NCBI GenBank assembly: GCA_034359265.1
Contig: CP136896.1
Span: 5,983,501-6,047,500 of the forward strand
Direction of reading: 5' to 3'
DNA: 64,000 bases
Origin: Canna indica
Taxonomy: Eukaryota > Streptophyta > Magnoliopsida > Zingiberales > Cannaceae
Shown here: positions 52,897-64,000 of the stretch, one piece after another
How the letters are laid out: every line of letters starts with the position of its first letter
Position numbering within the stretch: position 1 is the stretch's first letter
Program-made: the position numbers and the translations under genes
Notes under the pieces: generated by a model
Seen by the model: the letters and a program-made list of their open reading frames with translations, nothing else
What the model was told of the DNA's origin: nothing
Database searches by the model: none

Positions 52897-55800
52897 TTGC
52901 TTGAATATTCTCCAATGGCTATTCAGGTATCGGCAGATGGGCCTTTTATGGGCCGTGTTAAGCGAGGCAGGAATGTTAGAGGGCTTAATAGGCTTTCTAA
53001 GCGCTATATGGTGAAACAGACTGTCAGGGATGCTATATGTAGTCTCTTTTTTTTGTCAGAAACTAAGTTGTCGAGATGCTCCCGTAGAATTGTTAGACAA
53101 TTGTCAGGCTTTCCTTTTGATGATAATTTCAGAGTCATTAATGCCTCCGGCTTTTCGAGTGGCTTGCTTGCAGTATGGGACCCTTCTATCTGGTTGTGCT
53201 CTAATTGTGTCATTGGCAATTGGTCTATAAAACTATTACTGCAGCATCGTGTTCAGAACTTTGCTCTAGTTGCGGTGGGGGTCTATGGCCCGTCGGATCG
53301 GGCTCATCGAAACCTATTCCTTCAAGAATTACGGCAGATCGTCACCAACACCGAGTCGATGATACGGGTGGGGATTTCAACATTACAATGCACAATAGTG
53401 AGCGAGCGAACTGTGTAGGTAATCTCACTGATTCCAGAAGATTCTCCCAGATGGTAGCGGACACGGAACTCCTTGACTTCCCCCTCTCGGGGAATCGTTT
53501 CACATGGTCTAACAATCAGCATCCTCCAGCTCTGGCCAAGCTTGACAAATTCCTAGCAAACAACAGATTGACCTCTATCTTCCCTCTGTTCCTAGCGACT
53601 ATGGGGGAGCGTAAGCTCTCACACCATAACCCGCTGTTCTGGAATTCCGTAAATAACAATAGCAACGTTGGGGCTAGGACCTTCAGAATTGAGGCGGGTT
53701 GGCTTGCTTGTGATCACTTCGCCGATATTATCAAAGCCGATTTGGAACTCGGCAATCCAACATCTTGGGTAGGGTCCTCCCCTTTGAATAGATGGTTGAA
53801 GCTCTGGAAACCGCTTCGGCGTATTATTCTTCAGTGGGATAAATTCAGACGCGCTACCAAGGTGAAGCATAGAGTCGATACGGAGGCTCGTCTCAACTCC
53901 CTATGCATGAAGGCCGATTCTGGTACCATATCGGACCCAGAGATTATTGAGGTCAAGGATATAAAAGCGAGCCTAGACAGAATTTATGCAGAAACTAGTT
54001 CCTACTGGGCCTAGAGAGCTAAGAAAAGATGGTTGAAGGACGGAGACAGAAATACCCGACATTTCCATTTATGCGCCTCGCATCGAAGAAAAGTCAATTG
54101 GATATCCTTACTTCAGATCCAAGGGCGAGTTGTTTACGAGCAGGAGGCAATTGCTTCCTCTCTAAGGGACTTCTATAGAGATCTACTTGGCAGGGAAATG
54201 AAACCTCATTTGAATATTAAATGGGAATCTTTATATGGCTCCCCCTCCCTCAATATCAATAGTCTTGATGATCCTTTCACCTTGACAGAGGTTTTTGAGG
54301 TTATCAAGGGTGCAAAAAGCTTTAAAGCCTCAGGGCCGAATGGAATTACAATGGAATTCTTTAAGCGGTTCTGGTCGGACATTGGTCATCTTGTGCTGGA
54401 TATCCTTCTGGAGCTGCAGATGAATCCTTATCTTCTCTCTCGTATCAATAAGTCTAGCATTATCCTTATTCCCAAAGTGCAAGGGGCCAATGTGGCCTCT
54501 AGTTTTATACCAATCAGCCTGAAGAACAATATAGTCAAAATTTTCTCTAAGCTGCTCGCAAATCGGCTTGCAGAGTTCATACCGACTCTTATTGACAACA
54601 AGCAGGGTGCATTCACTAGGGGCAGAAGTACATTGGATGATTGGATTGCTTCATGACGACAGCTGAGACAGTGTGGGGTTGTAGGAGGATTGACCCCGAT
54701 GTTTGCCTCATTAAGGTGGATTTTGAGAAGTCATTTGACTCAGTAAATTGGGATTTTATCATTCAGCTTCTAACAGCGCGGGGATTCCCGCCGCGATGAA
54801 TTCTATGGATTCATTCTCTCCTTCATTCGTCAGAATCATCTCTGGTCATCAGCGGGGCCGTTGGAAGATCATTTAAGCATAGACGGGGACTGAGACAAGG
54901 TAATCCTCTCTCTTCATTGCTCTTTAATCTGATGTTCTCTCCAGATTGGTGACTAAAGCGACGGCCGCCGATATCATATCTGGCGCCCTCAACAATGCTG
55001 TGGAGGGAGGAATTACCCACATCCTCTTTGCGGACGATCTTCTCATGTTCAGCAGGGCCTCGGAAGTCAACCTGAAAAGCTTCGGTCTGCTCCTAAAATG
55101 CTTTGACCTCGGGATGAATTCCCTAAAAACTAAGGTCTTGCATATTGGGGGAGATCTTGCTCGGGCAGAGTATGCAGCAGGTATCTTAGGATGTTCCACC
55201 GGTTCGTTCCCCTTTGATTATCTCGGCCTTCCCCTCCGAGTCAAAAATCTCACAAGAGCAGATTGGACCAAGGTGATCACCAGAATGGACAGTAAGCTTG
55301 CTTCTTGGTAGGGATCTCTCCTCTCTCGCGCAGGGCGTCTCACTCTAATGAACATCGTCCTTACAAACCAGGTCTCTTATTTTATATCAATTTTCAAAGC
55401 TCCGGTATGGGTTTTCAAGCAAATAGACAGGAGACGCAAGACTTTTTTCTGGACTATCAAGCAGGACAACGACTTGCGAGGTAAATGTCATGTTCGGTGG
55501 GATTCGCTCACCCTTCCCACAGGCGAGGGAGGCTTGAGGATTCTGGACCTCCAATCTCATAATTTGGCTAGGTTGAGGAAATAGATTTGGACTTTGCTAC
55601 AACTTGGTGGTTTGCAATGGAAGGACATCCTCACTGCTTTGCACCCTAGACTCCATCAGCTCAGTTCGGCCGATCATCAGACTCTATCGCCTGTGTGGAA
55701 AGGCATTTGCAGTTTGTTGGAAGTGTTTGGTGTTTCTCTATCCTTCAGCCCAGGGGAGGTCTCCTCCTTCAGATTTTGGCTCGACCCCTGGGTGCAAGGG

Positions 55801-56322
55801 GGACGGCTTTGCAGTAAGTTTCCCACCCTATTCTCTGCTGCCTCGAATTCGGGCATCTCCATCGAAATGGCCAAACAAAGATCGGCTTCAAGTGAGGTAA
55901 TCGGATGGTTACTACAATTTAGATATTTGGTTCCCAATGGTTTCCTTGACAGATTAGTAATGGACATTGGACCCTTCCTCCACGGCTCGGGCACGAATTC
56001 TATTTGTTGGAAATGGACTTCGGGAGGCACATTCTCTACAAGTTCATTCTACCGCCTCCTCAATTTCAAAGGCATTTCCGACCCGTGGACTCCTTATATA
56101 TGGCAAGTCAATTTCCCTCCGGCGGTGTCGCTCACTAACTGGTTGATTGAAAAGAGGAGACTTCTGACAAGAGACAGGTTGCTTAAGCACAGTGTACAAA
56201 TCCCATCCTCCTCTTGTGTTTTATGTGCAAACGCCAACGAGACGCATCACCACTTATTCACTGATTGTCCGTTTACCACCAGTGGTTGGCGGTTGTTTCT
56301 TAATCTTCTGAGTACTCCTTAA
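52897..56322 (+). pseudogene. LINE ORF2 (AP-endonuclease, reverse transcriptase, zf-RVT) remnant
   Basis: The endonuclease begins with the NVRGLN motif and SETKL (52897-53418). It continues after a frameshift with DDTGGDFNITMHNSERAN (53205-54014). RT follows with SGPNGITMEFFKRFW, IPISLKNNIVKIFSKLLANR and QGAFTRGRSTLDDW (54033-54656), then KVDFEKSFDSVNWDF and the catalytic ILFADDLLMFSR (54946-55311). The end (55594-56322) has the zf-RVT segment with IWQVNFPPAVSLTNWLIEKR and CVLCANANETHHHLFTDCP. In-frame stops occur at about 54012, 54654, 55309 and 55582. Confidence 0.88.
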
Positions 56323-56639
56323 CGTGCACTGGGATGGAGGCCGTCGGAGGATATCAGCACTAGGGCCTCGACCAACAAAAAGAATCAGTTTAAAAGACAG
56401 ATGTTCTGGAGGTCAAAGATTTGGCATGAGGGAAATTTGCGTATTTTTTAGGTGACTTCTCGATCCTTCACCGAGATCGCCGCAGAGGCATCCGCTAGTT
56501 TCTCTCTTCTTTTGTAATCTCCTAATGTAATTGTGGTCATCCGTGTGTTCCTTTGTTTTTATTTTTCTTTCCTCTCCCCACTAAACTTGTATCTCTTTCA
56601 TTTCTCTTGAATTGAATACAAGTTCTTTCTTTAAAAAAA

Positions 56640-56843
56640 TATATTATGAAAGTGTATCTTAATAGTGTTATTATTCAAATAATTTCATTGCACGAACAAA
56701 AATCAATACCTTTTAATTAAAGAGTTTCTTTTATTTTCCACGGACAAATCAATCCTTACTGTAAAAATTTATTGACTTGGGCTTGAAAACACATTCAATC
56801 TAACTTGCAATAAATTAATGAAAGCAGAAAAGTGGATTAATTT
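56640..56843 (-). other. 3' flank and 3' UTR of PAL
   Basis: AT-rich. On the minus strand an AATAAA lies near 56731-56736, about 105 bases after the PAL stop, and could serve polyadenylation. The LINE tail ends at the far side. Confidence 0.4.
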
Positions 56844-59233
56844 CTAGCAGAGAGGCAGCGGAGCGCCATTCCACTCCTTCAAGCACTCAATAAGTGGGTC
56901 GATCACCTTCCCCTGGCACATTGCGTCGAACACCTTGTCGCACTCCTCGCCCGGCGACCGCACCTTCTCCCCGGTCAAGAACCCCGTGCCGAGCTCCTTC
57001 CTCACCAACCTGTAGAGCGGATACGACCTGCACTCCTCGATCCTGTTGGGGATGGCCGCCTTCCCGCTCTCCACCGCTGCCCTGGCTGCCTCCACCTCCT
57101 TCGGCAGCTGCGCCTTCAGCTCCTCCTCGAAGGCCGCGATCTTTTGGAGGATCGAGCTGTTGGCGTCTTTCTCCTTCTCGCCGTTCTCCAGCGCGTGCTC
57201 GACCAGCACCTGCCGCAGCTTCTGCATCAGCGGGTAGGTGCCGCTGCAGGGGTCGTCGACGTAGGCGAATACGTGCTCGCGGTCCACCACCTTGATCAGG
57301 TCCTTCTCGCAGAAGCGGGCCGGATGGAGCTCCCCGCTGGCGCCCGTCGTGAGCACCCGCTTCGCCACCTGGCTCACGGTGCCCTTGACGGCGCTCCTGA
57401 GGTTCTCCTCCAGGTGCCGGAGGTCGATTGCCTGACATAGCGCCACGAGGTAAGTGGCGGACATGAGCTTGAGGATGTCGACGGCCTCTGCCGTCTTCCT
57501 CGCTGAGATGAGCCCCAGCGAGTTCACGTCCTGGTTGTGCTGCTCCGCGCTCTGCACGTGGTTGGTCACGGGGTTGGCCAGGAACTGGAGCTCGGAGCAG
57601 TAGGATGCCATGGCGATCTCCGCGCCCTTGAACCCGTAGTCGAGGCTGGGGTTCCGCCCGCCGGAGAGGTTCGACGGCAGCCCGTTGTTGTAGAAGTCGT
57701 TCACTAGCTCGGAGAACTGCGCGAACATGAGCTTCCCGATGGCGGCGACGGCGAGGCGGGTATTGTCCATGGAAACGCCGATGGGCGTGCCCTGGAAGTT
57801 GCCACCGTGGAGCGCCTTGCTCCGGGCGACGTCGATGAGCGGGTTGTCGTTAACCGAGTTGATCTCCCGCTCAATCGACTTGGTGGCGGCGCGGATGACC
57901 TCCACCTGCGGCCCGAGCCACTGCGGAGACGTGCGCAGGGCGTAGCGGTCCTGCTTCGGCTTCTGGAGCGGGTCGAGCTCGTGAAGCTTCTTCGCCATCT
58001 TCATGTAGGAGCTACCTTCCAGTATGTGCTCCATGATGGCGGCGGCCTCGATCTGGCCCGGGTGGTGCTTCAGCTTGTGGGTTAGATGGTCGGTGAACTC
58101 CGGCTTCCCCTGCATCACCTCGCAGAACACGGCCGACATCACCTCGGCGAGCACCGCAAGCACGTTGGTCTCGAACAGAACCAGAGAGGCCATACCCGAC
58201 CCCACGGCGGTGCCGTTCACCAGCGCCAGCCCTTCCTTCGGCTGCAGCTCGAAGAATCCGCTGGGGATGCCAGCGAGCCGGAAGGCCTCTTCCGCATCAA
58301 TGACCTTGCCGTCAGGGCCGACGGCTTTCGCGTTCGGCCGGCCTGTCAAGATCCCAGCGATGTAAGAAAGCGGGACGAGATCGCCGGAGGCCGTGATGGT
58401 GCCGCGGAGAGGCAGGCAGGGGGTGATGCTGCAATTAAGGAGGCTGGTGATGGCTTCGAGGATCTCGAACCTGATGCCGGAGTAACCCTGGAGGAGGGTA
58501 TTGATGCGGACGAGCATCGCCGCCCTCGATGCCGTAGAAGGCAATGTGTTACCGGAGTCCGAGCCGAAGATTCCAGCATTGAGGAATCTGCATGCAGCAA
58601 GAAGATTACAGAATTAGTTCAAAGATTTCCTGATTGATTAAATGTCATGCGCGCTGTAATTGATGAAAGCCCATAACAATCCCTCTGCTAAATTAAGCCC
58701 AAAGCTTCTTCTCTGTTTCCAAATTCCAACACTAAAATTAATGTGGATGAAGGTGATTTTAATGAAGAAGACAAATTGTTCGTTCAATCCAGCTTGCAAA
58801 TTAAATCCAATTGGATAAGAAGGTAAAGAAAAAGACTGCACCTGATGAGCTCCTTCTGAAGTGCTCCTCCTTGCTTGGTCCTCCTGTGGGAGGTCGCGCC
58901 AAAGCCAGTGGTGACACCGTAGCTGTCGGTGCCCTTGTTCATGCTCTCCATCACCCACTCGCTGCTCGCCCGCACGCCTTCCCTCGCCGCCTCCGACAGC
59001 TCCACCCTCACCGCCTCACTCCCGGCAGCCACCGCCGCCACGTGAGAGATACTCAAGGTGGCCCCCTCCAGCCTCACCACCGGCTTCCTGAACTCCTCTA
59101 CCATGCGCTTCACCTCGTCGAGGTGGCTCCCGGTGAGCGCCTCCGCCGCCTTGCCCCAGTTCAGCGGGTCGGCCGCCGCCTTGCTGAGGCAGACACCGTT
59201 AAGAAACCCGTTCGACGTCTTGCCGTTCTCCAT
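56844..59233 (-). CDS. PAL: Phenylalanine ammonia-lyase, 711 aa, two exons
   Basis: PAL deaminates L-phenylalanine to trans-cinnamate and ammonia, the first step of phenylpropanoid, lignin and flavonoid synthesis. It is a cytosolic homotetramer. Exon 1 is 59233-58842 and exon 2 is 58587-56844, with a 254-bp phase-2 intron splitting an Arg codon (R131), the position conserved in plant PALs. The joined frame is 2136 nt, full family length. The MIO prosthetic group forms from Ala197-Ser198-Gly199 within [17 protein letters not shown]. Catalytic Tyr105 sits in [17 protein letters not shown] (F132-L133) has Phe where bifunctional grass PTALs have His, so a Phe-specific enzyme is expected. The start [10 protein letters not shown] was chosen by homology and because the TATA-like box lies upstream of it, although the frame is open further 5'. 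Codons are strongly GC-ending. It converges on the MOM1-like gene, with a LINE between them. Confidence 0.96.
58588..58841 (-). other. PAL intron
   Basis: 254 bp. The donor is ATCAG|GTGCAG and the acceptor is GCATGCAG|ATTCC on the minus strand. It is AT-richer than the exons. Confidence 0.93.
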
Positions 59234-59335
59234 GTCAGCACTCGAAATGAATCGCAGAAGCTCTAGGAAATCGAAGGGGATGCTTGAGCTGGGAAAGAAT
59301 TGGATCTCCTGAGGAGGAATGGAGAAGGGAGAGGG

Positions 59336-59343
59336 TTTAAATA
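59336..59343 (-). promoter_or_regulatory. TATA-like box of PAL
   Basis: CTATTTAAACC on the minus strand, about 105 bases before the PAL ATG. This leaves room for a leader of about 70-80 bases. No better TATA was seen in the next 200 bases. Confidence 0.6.
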
Positions 59344-59442
59344 GGGAAAGTTTGCGGGGGTAGTTGGCATCCTCGATCAGGAAGCACAAATTCATTGACG
59401 AAAGGCAATAATGCATCGCCGACTGCATTTTTTGGGTGAATG

Positions 59443-59669
59443 GGTTGGTGCGGTGCAAATTAAGATAACACTTCTCCTTAATTTCTCGGTCATTACAGAC
59501 AAAACTAGCTCGCTGACCCGTGCTTGAGTTTAGACACAAAACACCGGGTTCCATCAATCAACACGTTCATACAATCAATTAGCATAAAAGGACAGCTTTT
59601 GGTTGGTGGGATTCGGAGTATCGTGTTGCGGGGAGATTAACGAAACCACCAAATAAGGAAGGGGTTGGT
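59443..59669 (-). promoter_or_regulatory. Three AC-type (ACCAACC) elements upstream of PAL
   Basis: On the minus strand ACCAACC occurs at 59443-59449 (within CACCAACCC), 59601-59607 (within CCACCAACCA) and 59663-59669 (within CCCACCAACCCC). The last matches the AC-II/H-box type bound by R2R3-MYB factors that drive lignin and phenylpropanoid genes. They lie about 210-440 bases before the ATG, the usual range in PAL promoters. Confidence 0.65.
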
Positions 59670-60098
59670 GGGATGAGATGTGTGAAACGTGGCAGTCTCT
59701 TCGATTCAAACTTGGACTTCGGGATACTGAAAGGTTCTTCCCACTTATTATACCTAACTCGGGTCTTCGCTCCAGTCTTCGCGTGTAATTATATATGCAT
59801 TAAAAAATTAATTAAACGAAGAATTCCTTTTTTTTCAATTAATTAATTGGTTAAATTAAATAGTAGGAACAATTAGTGACAATTTAGTAAAGAAATTGCA
59901 ATTTAATATGGTATGTTATATGGTCAATTTAGTAAATGGAATTTGCAATTTCCTGCATGAAGCTGGGAAGTTAAGTTGGAAATGGTGCTGACTTTAATAA
60001 TTGTAGATGCATGGAAATTAATCAATTTGGTGTTGGGATCCAAATATGACTCTTGTTTGGTTTTATCTTTCAAAAAAAGTAATATAATTAGAAATTTC
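59670..60098. other. Distal PAL upstream region
   Basis: Drops rapidly to AT-rich DNA, with no gene. Some ACGT cores (GAAACGTGGC near 59690) could be bZIP sites, but this is not specific. Confidence 0.3.
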
Positions 60099-61150
60099 CA
60101 AGTTATGTTGAGCAATTTATCAAATTCGGATATTGAGAATAAGAAATTCTCAAAATTAAATTTGAAATTCCAAAATTTTCTAAATCAGAATTTAGTGGAT
60201 CGAATACTCATTTTACCCCTAGGTCAAAGTCTCTACTCAATTAGAGACTTTGGTTAAAAATTAAAAAAAATATTAAAAATATTAAAAAATATTTTTAATT
60301 TATATAAAAAAATTATAATAAAAATGAGGTGTTATAGTCTAAAAAATAAATTTTCAAACTCTCTAATTCATTAGAGAATTTTGCATAAAGACTATAAATT
60401 TAAGTTTAAATTAAAAATTATGAAATATTTTTTTGAACCACAACACATCTTTTATATTTTAAAAAAAATATTATTAATTAATATTTTTTAAAACTTATAA
60501 AACTATTTACATGACTTGGGCAAAAGTCTCTAATGCATTAGAGATTTTTTTGGGTTAGAGATTTTTGCTCAAAGTCTATAAAATTAATTTTTAATTAAAA
60601 ATAATAAAATATTTTTTGTCCAAAATATTTTGATAGACTCTAACACATCTTTTATATCACATATATATTTTTTGTGAATTAAATTTTATTTTTTATAATT
60701 ATAAAATTATTATAAATAAAAATCTCTAACTCATTAAAGAGTTTTATGCAAAGTCTATAATAATTTCATATTTTTTAAAAAAAATATTTGAATTCATAAA
60801 ATAATTTTTTAATGATACAAATGATGTGCTATGATCCAAAAAATATTTTACATCAAAATATTTTATAATTTTTAATTTAAATTTAAATTTATAGACTTTG
60901 TGCAAAAATCTTTAATACATTAGAGAGTTTGAAAAATATATTTTGTATTATCTAATATCTTATTTTTATCATTAAAAATATGTTATAAATTAAAATTAAT
61001 GTTATATATATTAATTTTTGACCAAAGTCTCTTAGCCCTAGTAATATAGATATCAAATCCATTAAATTCCGATTTGAATCTTCAAATTCGATTTTAAAAA
61101 TTTTTCATTTTCAAAATTCGAATTTAGTAAATTGTTCAGTTATCTTTTGC
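60099..61150. mobile_element. Foldback/MITE-like AT-rich element upstream of PAL
   Basis: Imperfect inverted repeats of about 150 bp or more face each other. The left arm runs from AAGTTATGTTGAGCAATTTA to TAGGTCAAAGTCTCT. The right arm runs from GACCAAAGTCTCTTAGCCCTA to AATTTAGTAAATTGTTCAG. The interior repeats CTCTAATTCATTAGAGA/TTTGCATAAAGACTATAAA units in both orientations. There is no coding sequence and no clear target duplication. The GACTTTGG motifs recall the foldback in intron 10. Confidence 0.6.
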
Positions 61151-62639
61151 ATGTTTCTATCATGTATAGTTATATTATATTGAGAAAGAAATAGAAATGG
61201 GCCAGCATGCTGCATGCATCAGTGAGTGCATGTGATATATAATATATACTCTATGACTATGTTTGGATTATCATAGGATGACGTCAAAATCATGTTTGAT
61301 TAGCAATAGAAAAATGACGAAAGATTTTTGTCTGAAAGCCCGTGCCACTAAAATCGTCATCGACAACTTGGTTAGCATTTTATGATTGTTTTAGGAACAT
61401 GAAGATCTAACACAAGGTTAGGATTTATTTTCTAAGACAAACTCAATCTAATATGTGCAGACGTGGATATGAATGTACTCATTTATTTATATTAAAAATA
61501 TTGAGGATATAATAATAATATAGAATGAACTTTTATTAATAGCTAGGTTTGATTAAAAATGTTTAAATATGTACAATCATCCAACAAAATCATACAGTGA
61601 GGAAATGTATATTTTTTGACATGTCATAATTAGTTAGTTAGTAGAGTGATTAATTTATTCAGACGAGCACACGTGACACGTGAATCATGCATTGCATAAA
61701 TTAATTTTTACAGGTATAAATATAAGTAGAATTCCTCCATTGCAAATTAAAGGTGATTAATTGCATGTAATGAAAAATTATTTGCACCGTCGATCAATTT
61801 AATTGCTGAGGTGGCAGCAGGAGGAGCACAAGATTCACCAACCCCGTCGTCTCTTCACGTGCAGAAGAGGAGCATATGCAGAGAATGTGGACCATAAAAT
61901 GTAATTAAGTATTTGTAGGCAACTAGGCATGACAAGGAATTGAACATCTGGGTCTCGTTCCATTGACATGGAAAATAATTTATCATAGAATATTATAATT
62001 TTCATTAATAAATTCTCCATATATATCCCAAAAAATATTAAAATATATATTTGATTGATAGAAAGGTAGTTACACCTACTGCAAATTAACTTCAATATAC
62101 TTCTCTCGCATTAAAAATATTAGATATGTAATGTTTGAAAAAACATACATATTAAACAATAAATATAAATAGAATGTACCGAGGAAGTTGTATTTCCTAA
62201 AAAAAATTGACAATGTCTGTTTTATCCACTTTTGGAAAGTTCAATTTCAGGTAGAAAATTTGTATCAACCAAAGAAGATTTTAATTATATGAATATTCAA
62301 ATTTGGAATTATATAAAATATTAATTATTCAAATCCAAACCAATTAATTAGCTAGAAAATTATTTGAACTCGTCGTAGCTGAATTAACATTGGGTACCCA
62401 ACAAATACTCGACCCCATGTTAGGAATATAGATTCGGGTACTAAAAAAACATTTGATTTGTGACTAAAAAAATTAAGCTTACACTATTATTTGGTGAAGT
62501 GGTTATTGGGTTTGAGTTACCATATAAATAATAATAAATTTCCAAAAATATAATGCTATACCCATGAAATATATTTAGAACATTTTCTATGGAATAATAC
62601 AACTGTCAACTACGTACATATATACATAAAGTGAAATCA
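61151..62639. other. Intergenic AT-rich DNA, nothing recognised
   Basis: No ORF with recognisable features. The minus-strand ORF at 61835-62095 is low in complexity. No tRNA or clear repeat structure was seen. Confidence 0.5.
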
Positions 62640-62911
62640 TTCAAGACGGTTCCTTTGCTTCTCAAGAAGGTGGTTTTGGTATAATTTTTAAAAATTATTT
62701 TGGTAATTGTACATATGCTATGGGCAATTATTTTCATGCTGACGGTGCTCTTTTTTGTGAAACTATGACTGTTTTATTTGCTTTATCTACCGCAGTAGCT
62801 TTGAATTTGAACCAGCTTCATGTAGAATCAGATTGTAAATACCTTATGGATGTGCTGAACCGGCTGACTTCTATTCCTTGGAGGATTCAAACAATTGTTC
62901 AAAATATTTGA
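62640..62911 (+). pseudogene. RNase H-like (RVT_3) domain relic
   Basis: One frame, open from about 62640 to the stop at 62909-62911, reads DGSFASQEGGFGIIF, then HADGALFCETMTVLFALSTA, then LNLNQLHVESDCKYLMDVLN. The acidic residues in DGS, CET and ESD correspond to the D-E-D active site of the RNase H domain found at the end of plant LINE ORF2 and in small RVT_3 proteins. There is no start codon near the beginning, and the rest of a LINE is not seen, so a fragment is most likely. Confidence 0.65.
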
Positions 62912-63386
62912 ACGATGATTTCATTTTTTTTTGTTGTAATTTTTTTATTTACCTCGTTATAATAATAAAGCTACTTAGTGGATAACAAATTGAGCTCAAG
63001 TCAATATGGTGTCCATGATTTGGACCTCCTCTCGTCCCTCTGAACTGGACAATATTTTATCCTTAGATGTATTAAATCCCATCGGCTGATTAATTAATTC
63101 AAACTTTTTGTTTTGGTAAAAAAAAAAACACCTCTAGATTTCTCATCCTAGCCATTACAAACCCAACAATACTCTAGGGGATTCCAATTTAATAGTGATA
63201 GGAATTCTACTGCTATTACCTTCGTTCGTATAAGCATTTGTATAATTGGCAGGGAAAAAAAGCCTAAATCTAAATTATGAGAAAATTTGGGACAAGCTGC
63301 CTAATATGATGCAACTTATTTTTCCTAGCATGTCAAATAAACAATTATGTGTTAGCAAAGATAAGATGGCTTTACAGTGAGCATTA
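62912..63386. other. Intergenic AT-rich DNA
   Basis: No feature found. It contains a T-rich stretch directly after the RNase H relic. Confidence 0.4.
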
Positions 63387-63710
63387 CTAGGAGGAGCACA
63401 ACCAAAAGAGAGCTACACACCTAACAGTTGGATAATCACTAGTTGAGAAACCAATATCAAGTTTTTGACCAAATTTGAGAGGAAAGCAAACAAGGAAAAA
63501 ACATATGATTGGTAATCTCAATAGCTGAGTCATAATATAAACACTTATCAAAATTAGAAATATGAAATTTAAAAAGTTTGGAACAACAGTACAATTAGCC
63601 AACCATGTAAAAGTTTCCAAATAAACAATTTTGCCCTTTGGTGGAACAGGAAGCTTCCACATAACCGACCCAAACATCAGAATTCTCAGAAGAAAAAGAT
63701 TCATGACTTT
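63387..63710 (-). pseudogene. LINE zf-RVT-type relic
   Basis: On the minus strand WKLPVPPKGKIVYLETFTWL resembles the start of the zf-RVT region of plant LINE ORF2. In a shifted frame, FDKCLYYDSAIEITNHMFF and CLLSSQIW follow in the right order (usual form C..CD..IE...HLF..C). It is frame-broken, and opposite in strand to the RNase H relic, so it comes from a different insertion. Confidence 0.55.
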
Positions 63711-64000
63711 TATGAAATAAATAAGTAGATGATATTGTCAAACAAGACTCGCAAACTCACAATAAGAAGCTTATATGGTGTGAAAAAAGAAGACTTAATA
63801 GTGATCTCAAAATTAGGGACAAAATTTATCTGACGGTTAGCTCCATATAAGATCTCATGCAACCTTCCACCGTGTTATTTTGTAGACATCTCTAAGCATC
63901 CTTTAATTATCTATTCACTTCAAATACCTAAAGAACCTAAATACTAAAGGGTAATTTACCAAAAAGATTGACATCAGTTTTGGCATGCACAAACTTTCAA
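63711..64000. other. End of window, no gene recognised
   Basis: AT-rich. It may be a further decayed part of the minus-strand LINE relic, but I cannot support that. Confidence 0.3.

Larger units (their letters stand above)
50700..56640 (+). mobile_element. L1-type non-LTR retrotransposon (LINE), frame-broken
   Basis: About 5.9 kb with ORF1 (zinc knuckles) and ORF2 (endonuclease, RT, zf-RVT) in that order, ending in an A-rich tail (CTTTAAAAAAAT) at about 56640 after TTGAATTGAATACAAG. It is clearly GC-richer than its flanks. Stops and frameshifts in both ORFs make it inactive. Its 5' end is not certain, and I found no convincing target duplication. Confidence 0.88.

Noticed and set aside
56887..58637. 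Long GC-rich ORFs opposite or out of frame with PAL
   Set aside because: They are Arg/Pro/Gly-rich shadows caused by the high GC of the PAL exons. The PAL frame itself is fully explained by homology.
59234..59557. N-terminal extension of PAL to an upstream Met at 59557
   Set aside because: The added residues do not resemble any PAL N-terminus, and the TATA-like box at 59336-59343 lies inside them.
1..64000. CRISPR array, bacterial operons, tRNA or rRNA genes
   Set aside because: None was seen. The repeats present are eukaryotic transposon or tandem repeats, and no tRNA cloverleaf pattern was found by eye; PBS sites are only short tRNA complements.

Overview
This window is nuclear DNA from a flowering plant. 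The evidence is GT..AG introns, plant-type LTR and LINE retrotransposons, a phenylalanine ammonia-lyase (PAL) gene with the family's single phase-2 intron, and a MOM1-type silencing gene. The strongly GC-biased codon use of PAL, next to an AT-rich and intron-rich neighbour, suggests a monocot. The Phe (not His) at the PAL selectivity position and the very long TE-filled introns fit a non-grass monocot such as a palm or a member of the Zingiberales better than a grass. That placement is an inference and is weak.

Layout. (1) About 1-48530, plus strand: one large gene. I assembled its coding sequence from 21 exons (390-48134). The joined length is 7746 nt, the frame stays open, and the predicted protein is about 2581 aa. 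It has a PHD finger, chromodomain-like segments, an SNF2/CHD3-like helicase region in which the catalytic motifs are lost, and a MOM1-type CMM2 dimerisation segment, so I call it MOM1-like. (2) Its introns are full of mobile DNA. Intron 2 holds a minus-strand Copia element (TSD ATTAT) split by a younger plus-strand Gypsy element (TSD GTAAT). Intron 17 holds a gag-only LTR retrotransposon. Intron 14 holds a LINE relic and a G-quadruplex-type tract. Several introns carry copies of a GTACCG-rich palindromic family with 8-bp target duplications. Other introns hold foldback or tandem repeats. (3) 48581-50313: a long foldback element with a 9-bp TSD (MULE-like) just past the MOM1-like 3' end. (4) About 50700-56640: a plus-strand, frame-broken L1-type LINE. 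(5) 56844-59233, minus strand: an intact two-exon PAL gene of 711 aa, with a TATA-like box and three ACCAACC (AC-type) elements upstream. (6) 59700-64000: AT-rich DNA with another foldback element, an RNase H-like relic and a minus-strand LINE zf-RVT relic.

The two real host genes are convergent, tail to tail. The MOM1-like protein would act in the nucleus to keep transposons silent, and PAL is the cytosolic entry enzyme of phenylpropanoid metabolism. They are not expected to share a pathway. The notable feature is that a transposon-silencing gene is itself heavily colonised by TEs and inverted repeats, including a large hairpin in its 3' flank.
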